From Adenanthera pavonina (taxonomy: Eukaryota; Streptophyta; Magnoliopsida; Fabales; Fabaceae), in the NCBI GenBank assembly GCA_026686845.1, contig JAIVEN010000020.1, positions 7,095,501 through 7,159,500 on the forward strand: 64,000 nucleotides of DNA. Direction: 5' to 3'. Position numbers and translations under genes: made by a program. This document shows, piece after piece, positions 25,302 through 35,202 of the stretch. The notes beneath the pieces were generated by a model. The model had not been told where the DNA came from and did no database searches. It saw only the letters and a program-made list of their open reading frames with translations. Numbering within the stretch: position 1 is the stretch's first letter; each line of letters opens with the position of its first letter.

Positions 25302-25392
25302 AAACGTCGTCGTTTGCAGAAGCGGGTGAAATGTGGACTACTAGCGAGATCAAAGGGCTCGAATACTCTCGCTGATACAAACGACGTCGTTT
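25302..25392. promoter_or_regulatory. Pair of ACGTCGT motifs upstream of the SEC12-like gene
   Basis: 25379-25392 reads AAACGACGTCGTTT, a perfect 14-bp palindrome with an ACGT core. 25302-25315 reads AAACGTCGTCGTTT, the same letters arranged as a near copy 77 bp away. They sit 120-210 bp upstream of the SEC12-like ATG, in the position of a core promoter or 5' UTR. ACGT cores are typical bZIP sites. Binding is inferred, not shown. Confidence 0.45.
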
Positions 25393-25744
25393 AAGTGGAA
25401 GCCATCTCGTCCGTCCTCCCTGTTGAATGATCGTGGTCGTCTGTTGTTTCCCCCCATCTTGTTCCATCTCGTCCGTCCAATTCCGTTTATGGGATTGCTA
25501 GGTGAGGTTTCCTCGCATATTTGCATCATTCGAAGATCACTTTGCTCCCAGTGGAAGACCGTATTTGCATCAGTCAAAAACCATCGTTGTTCCTTCTCCA
25601 TTTCAGTTTGCTTTTTTCTGCAATGGTTGAGCATATATATCATGAATAACACAATAAAGACTATTTTTTGTAACATATATATGTATATATATATGTGTAT
25701 GGTCCAGGAAATACCGACTTGGCATGCATAGTGGAGATGGCACA

Positions 25745-25862
25745 CCATAAATGGGCCAACCTACGGAAGGCTGAATTTTTAGCAAGGTAAGGCTACATGC
25801 CCGCCATAAATGGGCTAACCTACCAAAGGTTAAATTTTTTGTGAGGTGAGGCTGATTGAGAA
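25745..25862. repeat. Two-copy 59-bp tandem repeat
   Basis: CCATAAATGGGCCAACCTAC at 25745 and CCATAAATGGGCTAACCTAC at 25804 start two diverged copies with a period of 59 bp. Each copy ends near a GGTAAGGCT or GGTGAGGCT block. It is non-coding and lies in the SEC12-like/TIM17 spacer. Confidence 0.65.
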
Positions 25863-27828
25863 CCTATTCTGATGAGTTTAGTTCACCATGTGCCAATTAG
25901 CGGATCAAATGAGCTAGCTTGCATTTTATTTATTTATTTTTTCTTCTCTTTTTGTAAATGCTATTTAGAGGGAATCTAAGAATTTTTCTTTCTCATGCAT
26001 TTTTGTACATTTTTGTAAATAACAAATGTTAAGAAATTATAATGGCGTTTTGGCGAAAACCATGTCCTTATTGACAAAAGATTCAAGGTTCGTACCTTGT
26101 CTGCTATGTCGCACATCCTGCGATTCACCTTTTTTCACGAGATCTCAAGATAAGGGTGGTGGGAGCGCCTATGATAGAACATCATAAAAAAAAATGTTAA
26201 CAAATCATTACCAAAAATCATAATATATAAATAATACTAGCAACATTTAAATCAAGAAAATAAATACAACTTAAACTACAATACAATTTAAAGACCAAGG
26301 CCAAAGTCTTAATTAACATAAATGAAAAGTTTTACCTTTTCATCCAAAAATTCAAATATTCATATTGAAATGATTATCAATTTTCGTCATCATTGATCAT
26401 ATTTGTGTTTGAAGATGCTTTTGAAAAGAAATCAATCTTTATGTCATCATCAGTACAAGTTTTGTCCAGCTCAAATCAAACTCACAATGACAGACATTTA
26501 AATAAATTTATATTCTATTCAGAACCCCTGAAATTCTCTTATAATTCATTAAATCATGCAGATAACCTTGAATAAGAAGACCTGTACATTTTAGATAATA
26601 TAGAAACTGAACCCATGCATGCAATCATTCTTCTTATATTAAATCTGAAACGCGCATTCCTAATTCAAAGGTAAGGTCAAATTAAATTTGCTGATCAAAC
26701 ACAAAGATGCTCAAGGCATATAACTTGTTATTCCCAATATTTCTCAGCAAGTATGTCTTTTCCTTCCTTAAAGCTAAGACCTTTAAAGATATGAACATCA
26801 CTAGATTCTAAATATTCAGAGATATTAGTCATCATACATACAATACTAAAAATTAACAGAGGAAAAATAGCATTATGAATATAATTATAAGGGTAAGGGC
26901 ATAGGTGCAAATAAATAGAAAATGGAATGCTATATATATGCTATGTCCAAAAGCAAGAACCATTACAAACACCATAAGAATTATATATTAATTTTGGTTT
27001 TAATTTTTTTCGTTGTTCTAAAAAATCTTTTCATGTTGATGCTGACACCATTACAAGCACTTAAAACCCAAAAACCTTTTAATCCCTGTAACTCTCGTTA
27101 ATCGGGTGCAGTTCCATTTCAGATGAGTGGTCTCCGAGAAGGATTTATGATAGGTTTAACTATAAGAGTGACATTCAAATGTTAAGGAATTTGCAAGCAT
27201 AAATTTAGGAAAAGCAACTCTGGACAAACATTAATGGTGAAAAAAGGGGGAAAAAAATAATTTAAGGCAGGCTAGCGGGGCATGCCTAATTTTTTCCACT
27301 TATTTTGAACCCTGCCAATTTTCTCTGCCCACCTCGCCCTTTTTGGCAGGCCAAACAGACCAATTCACGGGCTACAGTCTGTTTTTCTGATTTTAGACAT
27401 ACGTATGTCATGTGCGCACATACATGTGTGTAATAATGGAAAGGAAACAAAAAAGATTAATTTTTAAGCTCTGAGTATTTGTAAAATGCTTGTGAAGTTT
27501 TGGGTTCATCTAGATTAATTTTGATTATTTAGCTTTTGAAGTTTTGGGTTCATCTAGGTTTTCCCCCATAAAACTCAGAAGCTAAAGTTCAATTTGTATG
27601 ATAATCTTCTATTGTTGTAGCCGTTTGTCAACATATATTTTATTTGTATTTATCCTTTTAATTTTTTAAGGTTTAAATAAAGAATACAACATAAAATAGT
27701 TTAAAGATGACAGCCTACACATATTGGGTCTTGGATTCGATACTGAATAATGATGAAAAGAAGAGAAGCTTTAATTTGGTTGAACCAACCTTAAGAGCAA
27801 AGATGAGAGAAAAGAGAGAAAAGAATAG

Positions 27829-28205
27829 GGCCTGTTTGATAGTGTTTTCTGTTTTCTGTTCTTAAAAATAGTTTTGTAAAACTGTTTTCAAGAAATTGTT
27901 TTGAAAACAAGAAAACAAAAAAATCTATTTGAATAATTGTTCTCAAAATCATAACTAGTGAGTAATAGATGAGTTATTAAAAATTTATAACTTTACCATT
28001 AATGAGGTGGATGTTTCTAATCTTTCCTTGTGTTTTCAAGAACAAAAACTACAAAACACCTAAAAGGTGTTCTGAATTTTCTGTACAAAATTGTTTTCTG
28101 TTTTTCAAAACAGTTTTTAGAAAACAGGTTTACCAAACAAGTTTTCTGAGTTTTCTGTTTCTGAAAACAAAAAAACTGTTTTACAGAACAGCATCAAACA
28201 GGGCC
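27829..28205 (+). mobile_element. Non-autonomous transposon (MITE), local family copy 2 (best preserved)
   Basis: Terminal inverted repeats are GGCCTGTTTGATAGTGTTTT at the left and CAGCATCAAACAGGGCC at the right, giving a 377-bp element. The outermost bases are flanked by ATAG on both sides (27825-27828 and 28206-28209). Subterminal GTTTTCTG / CAGAAAAC-type repeats and the shared words with the other two copies mark it as one family. It has no ORF of its own. The ends look hAT-like, although an 8-bp duplication is not clear. Confidence 0.75.
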
Positions 28206-29323
28206 ATAGTCTCTTAGGTTATAATCGCAAGAAAAAAATTTAAGTTCAAAAAAGAGAAAATGAGAAAAAAAAATTTATCTTAATATATTTGGTAACTAAT
28301 TATATCTCTCCCATTAGAAATCTTAATAGTTTTTATAACTAATAATAATACTTCCATTAGAAATCAAACAAATTAAAATAATTTTTTTTTTCATTTTTCC
28401 TTTCTTAAAATTAACTTTCTTTTTACCAATATAACATTAGTTTTTTTAAGGTTTATTATATATAATAAAACTAGGGTTTTTCAACCTCTAAAAAAATTAC
28501 ATAGTTATAGTTAGCTTAAATAGGACCACTAACTTTAAGAACCTTTAAGAATGTCATGTAAATTAGGATATATTTTAAAATAGTTATAATTAAATATTCC
28601 AACATATTATTGAAGTTATAATCCTCGGCGCAAATGTAATTCATGTGACTAGGCGTGAAAACAACCCACAACGATAAATCAATGTCTCAATAAATGTAGT
28701 GATTGATTTGATTTTTAGGACATTATAATTTAGACCTAAAAGTTTATATATTGTATTGTAATCTATATTGTTCGGATTGGATGGTTTAAAATTAATGAAA
28801 TAGAATTAGTTAGAAACTTTAATGAACTAGTGAAGAATAGGTTAAAAGTAGTAAAAATCAGAAAATTGGTCAAAATCCATAAAAACTAATAAGAGGTGGT
28901 CAAATTATTTTTTTAATTTTTAAGATAAAATAATATTATTTTTAGTATATAATAATATTTTTTTATTAATTTTTTATACTATAATACCATACAAACATTA
29001 TTATGATATATGATTATTACTGATTAGAAATTTATTTAATAAATAATATAATAATAAATTAAATAATATAATAATAAATTATTAGTTAAATATTGAGTTC
29101 AAAATATGAATACGAACTAATATTAATTTATTTAAGTTTAAATAAATATTAAATTATAAAATTTATTAGTAATATTTTTAATTTGTTATATAATATATAA
29201 AATTTAAAATACATTAAATTATTAAGGTTTGTATGGACAATGTTTTTAAAACGGATCCGGGCTAACTTTTTTTATCCCCAATAAATTCACTCTCTCCAGG
29301 GCAAAAATACACACACCTTCCTC

Positions 29324-29698
29324 GGGCATGTTTGATTTGTGTTTTCAAAACAGTTTTTTTATTTTTAGAAATAGAAAAATAAAAAAATTTATTTAGTAAA
29401 TCTATTTTTTATAAACTGTTCTGAAAAATAGTAAACCAAAAAAATAGAAAATGCAGAATAACTTTAAGGTATTTTGTAGTTTTTATTCTGAAAAATACAA
29501 GAAAAAGTGAAAAACATTCACCTCACTAATGATAAAGTTATAAATTTTGAATAACTTATCTATCACTTATTAGTTATGATTTTAAGAATAACTATTTAAA
29601 CATATTTTTTTATTTTCTTATTTTCAAAATTTATTCTCAAAAATAATTTTATAAAATTATTTTAAAAATAAAAAAATAAAAAATACTGTGAAATAGGT
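29324..29698 (-). mobile_element. Non-autonomous transposon (MITE), local family copy 3, inverted
   Basis: It begins GGGCATGTTTGATTTGTGTTTT. Its interior is the reverse complement of the family order: CACCTCACTAATGATAAAGTTA, then a TTATTAGTTATGATTTTAAG block corresponding to the AATCATAACTAGTGAG block of copy 2. The right end (ACTGTGAAATAGG) is degraded. It ends about 285 bp before the TIM17 start codon, so it may lie within or next to that promoter. Confidence 0.65.
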
Positions 29699-29984
29699 TG
29701 TTAATCTCTCTCGGAGTCTCTCCTTCGGAACCCGACTCCGTTTCGTTAACAAACGGGTTGCAAACTCGAATATTCCCGGTCATAGAAATTACCCTACCCC
29801 GTATCGAAGTCTCCTTCTTCTTTCCTTCATACGTTCTCTCCCCTTCGCTTACAATCGCATAGGAAAGGGGAAAGAACGAGACCCATAATCATCACTCATC
29901 TCCTTCTACCATAATTTTCCGTTTGATTCGTTTCCTCTTTCTTCCTTCCAAGCAGAAACACACAATCTCTACCTTTTTCATTCC

Positions 29985-30680
29985 ATGGGAACTCCAGAGA
30001 CTTCTCGCGAACCCTGCCCCGATCGCATCCTCGACGACATCGGCGGCGCGTTCGGCATGGGGGCCGTCGGTGGCTCCGCTTTCCATTTTCTGAAAGGCCT
30101 CTACAACTCTCCTAAGGGTTCTCGGCTCGTCGGCGGCTCACAAGCTGTTCGCCTCAACGCACCACGCGTTGGCGGCAGTTTTGCCGTGTGGGGTGGTTTA
30201 TTCTCCACTTTCGACTGTACCATGGTTTACGTGCGCCAGAAGGAGGATCCGTGGAACTCCATCATCGCAGGGGCTGCCACTGGCGGCTTCCTTTCCATGC
30301 GCCAGGGGCTTGGAGCTTCGGCTCGCTCTGCGGCGTTTGGCGGCGTCTTGTTGGCTTTGATTGAAGGAGCTGGGATCATGCTCAACAAGTTCCTCAGTGC
30401 ACAGCAACAGATGCCTATAATAATCGATGAACCCATGCCTGCTGGTGCTGGATATCCCGCTAATAGATTACCTGGCCAAAGCTTGCCTCAAGAGATGATG
30501 CAGCCCTCAACTGTGCCTTCCAATTCTGATTCGGGTTCGAGTTCGGATTCGGGCAAGTCATGGCTTGGTGGGTGGTTTGGTGGAGACAAAAAGGATGAAC
30601 CCCCTACGAGTGGAGGAAGCGAGACCAAAGTTTTGGAGAGTTTTGATGCCCCGCCAGTGCCAAATTTTGAATACAAGTGA
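29985..30680 (+). CDS. TIM17: Mitochondrial import inner membrane translocase subunit TIM17
   Basis: Core subunit of the TIM23 complex, which moves presequence proteins across or into the mitochondrial inner membrane. The reading frame is intronless, 231 aa. Four hydrophobic segments fit the Tim17/22/23 fold: about residues 19-38, 62-83, 89-108 and 113-133. The family block RVGGSFAVWGGLFSTFDCT is followed by RQKEDPWNS (R84, D88), the conserved loop. Cys11 and Cys78 occupy the positions of the two cysteines that form the structural disulfide in yeast Tim17. Residues from about 140 form a Pro/Ser/Gly-rich C-terminal extension ending FEYK, as plant TIM17-2 proteins have. The ATG at 29985 is the first in the leader and gives the family N terminus. 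No defect is seen. Confidence 0.95.
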   Translation: MGTPETSREPCPDRILDDIGGAFGMGAVGGSAFHFLKGLYNSPKGSRLVGGSQAVRLNAPRVGGSFAVWGGLFSTFDCTMVYVRQKEDPWNSIIAGAATGGFLSMRQGLGASARSAAFGGVLLALIEGAGIMLNKFLSAQQQMPIIIDEPMPAGAGYPANRLPGQSLPQEMMQPSTVPSNSDSGSSSDSGKSWLGGWFGGDKKDEPPTSGGSETKVLESFDAPPVPNFEYK

Positions 30681-33125
30681 GATGGGTATTGAGGCAGTGT
30701 TTTCTGGGTAGTGAGTATTGAGGAGTTAATAGCATTTGTTGCAGGGTTTTCATTTTGAACCTTGCTCAGGGATTGACTGTAATCAGTACTTTATCCTACG
30801 GTTTTGTTTAACTTGTTGTTTGCCGTTCAATTTTCTTATTTTATGTAATATAGTGGTAATTTTGGAACTGTTTTTGTGTTAGACCCCATCCTTTTGTTCA
30901 TAGTTCATTATTTTCCAATTGGAATTGCGCTATGCGTCCAATTCTGGGTTATCGTTTGATTATAAATTCGCAGCTTTTCCTTGAAAATTTATTTGTTGCA
31001 GGTTCATACGGTTTTTACTGGTGTCAATATGTAAAAGTCGTGGTTTGTAGTTGCTTCCTGTCTTGCTCAGTATCAATATGAGTACATGGCTGAAATTGAG
31101 CAGCATATATTGATTATTGGTAAGAGTACATATAACCTTTCCTCAAACGTGTTGGATTCTTGAATTGGTGGATGCCAATGCTTGGTCTCATACATACACT
31201 GCATGCTGTAGATGTATTGTTTGTTAGTCTTCTGCATCTAATGTCTTGTATGTTTAAACAATGACAATATTTGAATTTTCCATTTGTTGGGTATTGCAAG
31301 GCCATAACCATTTTCCTGAGAAGTTTAGTGTCAGATCCTTTGATCAAGCTGCTGACTGTTCAGTATTAGATTTTTACGATTTTGGTCTGTTAATTAGGTC
31401 GGGGCAAGTATATCTGTAAATTACATATACTTTATATCCTAACTAGACATGGTTTTCCTATAATTGCGTAGTCTGAGGTTGAATTGTTCATTGCTTGTAA
31501 ACTATATAGCTTGCTAAAGATTTTATTATATACACTGGCATAGATTGGCTTGAGAATTTGTACATTTACAGGAGAATAGGTCTGCAATCCATCGGAGGTT
31601 GATCAAGAGTAACAAAACCTTTGTATACCATGTGCCTATTGAGCTAACCAATTTGCACATTCGTTAGTCTCTCTTAAAATATAGTCAATCGTAATAGTCC
31701 AATCCCTCATAACAAGATTCCTAGTTTCATCAGTAGTATTCCTCCACGGGTGACTATCGGGACTACCTATAGTTATGAGGTTCATGGCTTCTATAGAATT
31801 GCTACAGGCCATATTCCTCCTAAAACCCTTATCCTGGCAAAGCTTTATGCCTAGTTTTACTTGAGGTGTTATGCTTCCTCAATTCTAACGTGTGACATAA
31901 AAGTGATCATAAAATCATTATCATGTTATATTTTTATGTAACTAAAATTTGATGTGTGCAGATGAGTGCTTATTTTATGTATTTTCTACTTATCTACTAC
32001 AAGAGAAATCTGTGTTAGGAGTTTCATCATGGATTTTGCTGCTTTAGTTTTCATTTTCTGAGTAGTCCCTCTATTCTTTTATTTACCAAATCATATTGCC
32101 TCTGCTGTCCAGTCTCTTTAAATTAGATGTTGGGACTAAATTCCTTAGACGCACATTCAATGGTTGACGGGCGTGTTAATCAGAATCATTAGGCATTAGC
32201 TTGGTACTTGTTTGTGGTGTTTTAACATTTGCATATCGGAAAGTGTCTGAATGAAACAAGTAAAAAGACGCACTTATATGGGCAGTTCTATAATATTGGA
32301 CACTTAATTTCTGAATTTATTTCTTGTTATTTTGTATGCCATTTCATCTCATTTTATAGATCCGTTTACCTTCTTTGATTTCTTACCTCTATTCGTGTTT
32401 TTGTGGTTTCCTCCGTTTGGTGGCGTGCCCCATATTTGATCTTTCCTTCAAAGACTCCACTAATACTGTAGCAATGCACTTCTAGAGGAAAGAGTCCACT
32501 TTCTTAGGTTTTTAAAGTTCTTTGGCTTTTTTTTCCCCCATTGTTCTGTATGCTTCAAATTAATTTGACAAATAACGTTCTATTGCAACTTAGTACTGGG
32601 AATTATATGCGAGTAGGATTTGAAATTACCTGTGTTCAGTTTAGTTTAACTCTATTTGTGTTGTTTTAGGTTCATGACTTAATGTAAAGTAGTGTCTCCC
32701 TATTTGTTTATGTATTTTTGTAGTCGCAACTTTGAAGCATTTACCCTTCTAGATACTTGAACGTTTGTTTCTTATTTGAGGGAATAACACTCCCTTACTC
32801 ACAATTTATAATATTGACAATTAAATAATATTGAGAGTTAAATATCTCGTTTCTTAGTATTATGAGTTGTCGATCTTTAAATATCATTTTTCTTTCATAT
32901 TTATGAACTTTTTGTGTCATTTGGATCTTACTCAATGAGAAAAATGAGGTCTGGCCGAAAAAAACAAAAAGGAGAAAAATGAGGAAACTGCAGGAAACAA
33001 TGGAATTGCCTAAGGTTAGGCTTTCTGTTTATATTTTATTGACTGTTTTTCAACGTTCTAACATTTTTTTATCCCTTAATGCGACTTATTTTTCTCTTAA
33101 TTAGATCTTCCTGAAAAACGCATCC

Positions 33126-33146
33126 ATATATATATATATATATATA
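33126..33146. repeat. (TA)n microsatellite
   Basis: About ten TA units in the TIM17/O-fucosyltransferase spacer. Confidence 0.8.
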
Positions 33147-34099
33147 ATCAATGATAATTTTTTTTTGGCCGGAATTAATGATATTTTTTATGTCTTTGAT
33201 TATTTGTGTTGATTACAGTGATCAATTATATTCAAGTTAGATTGGTTAGGCTAAGTATGATTTTTGTTTTCTCTATACATCCAAAAGAAAACCAACAAGA
33301 CTAATAAAGTCAAAAAGTAAAGAAAAACTGAGCTTCCATTGAGCAAACTCGAATATTTACGGGTTCAATGCATCTGCATAATTTTTTTTTCATCAATTTT
33401 AAAGTGCAGACATAAAATTTGAGACATATACAAGTAAATTTTATATGTTCAGGCATAACTTATTTCTTTTATATTATATGTATATATATATATTCATTAC
33501 TCAAGGGAGAGGATCTGTAAACTTTGTGGGAACAATATTAGGAAATAAATCTCACAAAAAATACAGGAAAAAAATAAATGGGATTTTATTCACAGAGATT
33601 AATATATTATACGTTGTTTTTATTGTTACTGTCACTTTGACCTTTTTTTTCTATTTACTAGTCAAATGCAAGATATTCATGCTGGACAAAATAACATCTT
33701 CATTCCGAATGAAAAACAGGGCGTTTGGAGTAACATTCATGATATTTTGCCATCATGGCACCACATTCCGTACACGTAACCTTGTTTCTTAACGATTCCT
33801 CGAAACTGACTGAGATCTGGTGGGACCAAAAAATAATTCATTATTTGAAAAGAAAAAGTTTTATGCATGAAAAAAAGTAATATATTTTTTTTCCCCTTTT
33901 CAAAGGAAAGAGATTTCTTTCTTTTGGTGTTATCAAGTCTAATAATATTTGCTTGACAAGGAAAAAAAACCTAGTATTCCCCAATTCCACAGTGAAGAAT
34001 ATGTATGTATACGTATACATACAGCAGTAAATATTTAAGTTATTTGGTCCTCACATGAAGAGAGTTATTAATTTCTCATTATTAGGTCAAGTAATATTA

Positions 34100-34800
34100 T
34101 ACTTTTTCCATCTCATTTTATTTATTATTTTAAAAAATTTTAAATATCTTAAATTATTTATTATTTTATATTATTAATGAAAAATTTTAATTTTTTACTA
34201 TTTTATCCTTAATTGAAAATAATGGTAGATGAAGTATAAATAAATTTTTAATATTTAAGTATAAAATATTTTAATAAAATATTATTAAATTTTATTATAA
34301 TCTAAATTATTTTATATTCCATTTGTTCCAAAATGTAGGACAGATTTAGTTAGAAATAATATTTCAAAATATAAGTTATTTTATAAAAATTAGTAACCAT
34401 TTAATATTTTTTTTATTTTTATCCTAATTTATAATATATCTCAATTAAAGTAAATATTTGACTTTTTCTTATAATGGAGATATTAAAAGAGATAATACTC
34501 TCTTTGGTTTATAAAAATTGTCTTCTTAAGATTTTTTATACAGACTAAGAAAATTATTAAATAATATAGAATATTGTAAATTTTAATAATATTTTATTAA
34601 AATATTCTTAATTTAAATACTTTCTTAAATAATTAATTTAATATTAATATTAATGAAAAATAAAATAATAAAATAAATAATTAATATTACATTAAAATTT
34701 TAAAATAATAAATATTATAAAATATTTAGAAACCCTAAAAATATAAGTTTTATAAATGTGAGGGAATAGTTAAATCCCCCTATATTTCAATAATGGTTGG
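34100..34800. mobile_element. Nest of degenerate mariner/Stowaway-like MITE fragments
   Basis: Several starts of the type TACTTTTTCCATCTCATTTTA (34100), TTCCATTTGTTCCAAAATGTAGGAC (34318) and TACTCTCTTTGGTTTATAAAAATTGTC (34496), and a right-hand end TATATTTCAATAATGGTTGGAGTA (34780-34803), resemble decayed forms of the CTCCCTCCGTCCC...GGACGGAGGGAG ends of Stowaway elements. The AT-rich interior suggests one element inserted into another. Exact borders cannot be set by eye. Confidence 0.45.
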
Positions 34801-34984
34801 AGTACATGGCTTGTATTAAAAAACTTAAAAAACACATGAAATAAAAGCAGGGGGTATTAATTTTATTTAATGATGCACAATTATTATAATATTTTGCCTT
34901 TTTTCTGAGTTCCACGTAGCCCCCAAAAAACCTGTCAAGCTAGCCAAGCTAGCGAACCATTTCCGTCTCCATCATAGGCCATAG

Positions 34985-34990
34985 CACGTG
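34985..34990 (+). promoter_or_regulatory. G-box (CACGTG) upstream of the O-fucosyltransferase gene
   Basis: CACGTG lies 213 bp before the start codon and directly before a C/T-rich stretch (34993-35040) that looks like the start of a leader. G-boxes bind bZIP and bHLH factors. Whether this one is used is not visible from sequence. Confidence 0.4.
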
Positions 34991-35133
34991 CACTCTTCTT
35001 CTCCTCCAGCTCTCTCTCACTCGCTCTCCCTTCATCCATTCCATTTGCCCCCTACACAAGTAGCCATTGTCTGTCTGGTTGTCACTCTCACTTTGTCTGG
35101 ATTTTTCCATAATCTCCAAAGGCGTTCGGAGCG

Positions 35134-35196
35134 ATGTGAGCGTCGTCGTCGTCGAACATGCAGTGCTTGTGAGGTCATGTGATGTCAAGAGTTTGA
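35134..35196 (+). promoter_or_regulatory. Cluster of four tiny uORFs before the O-fucosyltransferase start
   Basis: In the 70 nt before the main ATG (35203) there are four upstream ATGs, each closed by a stop at once: ATGTGA at 35134-35139, ATGCAGTGCTTGTGA at 35158-35172, ATGTGA at 35177-35182 and ATGTCAAGAGTTTGA at 35182-35196. Two are minimal start-stop uORFs, and the third and fourth overlap by one base. If transcription starts near the G-box or the C/T-rich stretch, all four lie in the mRNA leader and should reduce or regulate translation. Confidence 0.5.
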
Positions 35197-35202
35197 TCCC
35201 AA

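Larger units (their letters stand above)
25184..29984. other. 4.8-kb spacer between the divergent SEC12-like and TIM17 genes
   Basis: This spacer must contain both promoters. The part next to the SEC12-like gene (25184-25480) is less AT-rich and carries ACGT-containing motifs. The middle, 25500-27800, has no exon I can support. Simple AT-rich DNA fills 28210-29230, and two members of one MITE family are at 27829-28205 and 29324-29698. The last 280 bp before 29985 are C/T-rich, as expected of a leader. Confidence 0.5.
30681..35202. other. Spacer between TIM17 and the O-fucosyltransferase gene
   Basis: The first few hundred bases should be the TIM17 3' UTR. No exon with family resemblance is seen in 31000-34900. 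The spacer holds a (TA)n run at 33126-33146 and a nest of mariner-like MITE fragments at about 34100-34800 (separate entry). From 34930 onward base composition changes to that of a promoter and leader for the next gene. Confidence 0.45.

Noticed and set aside
24836..25748. Several overlapping open frames of 74-132 codons on both strands around the first exon of the SEC12-like gene
   Set aside because: They are other-frame shadows of exon 1 or run through the promoter; no family resemblance and no splice partners.
30169..30676. Open frames of 62-69 codons overlapping TIM17 in other frames
   Set aside because: Shadows caused by the higher GC content of the TIM17 exon.
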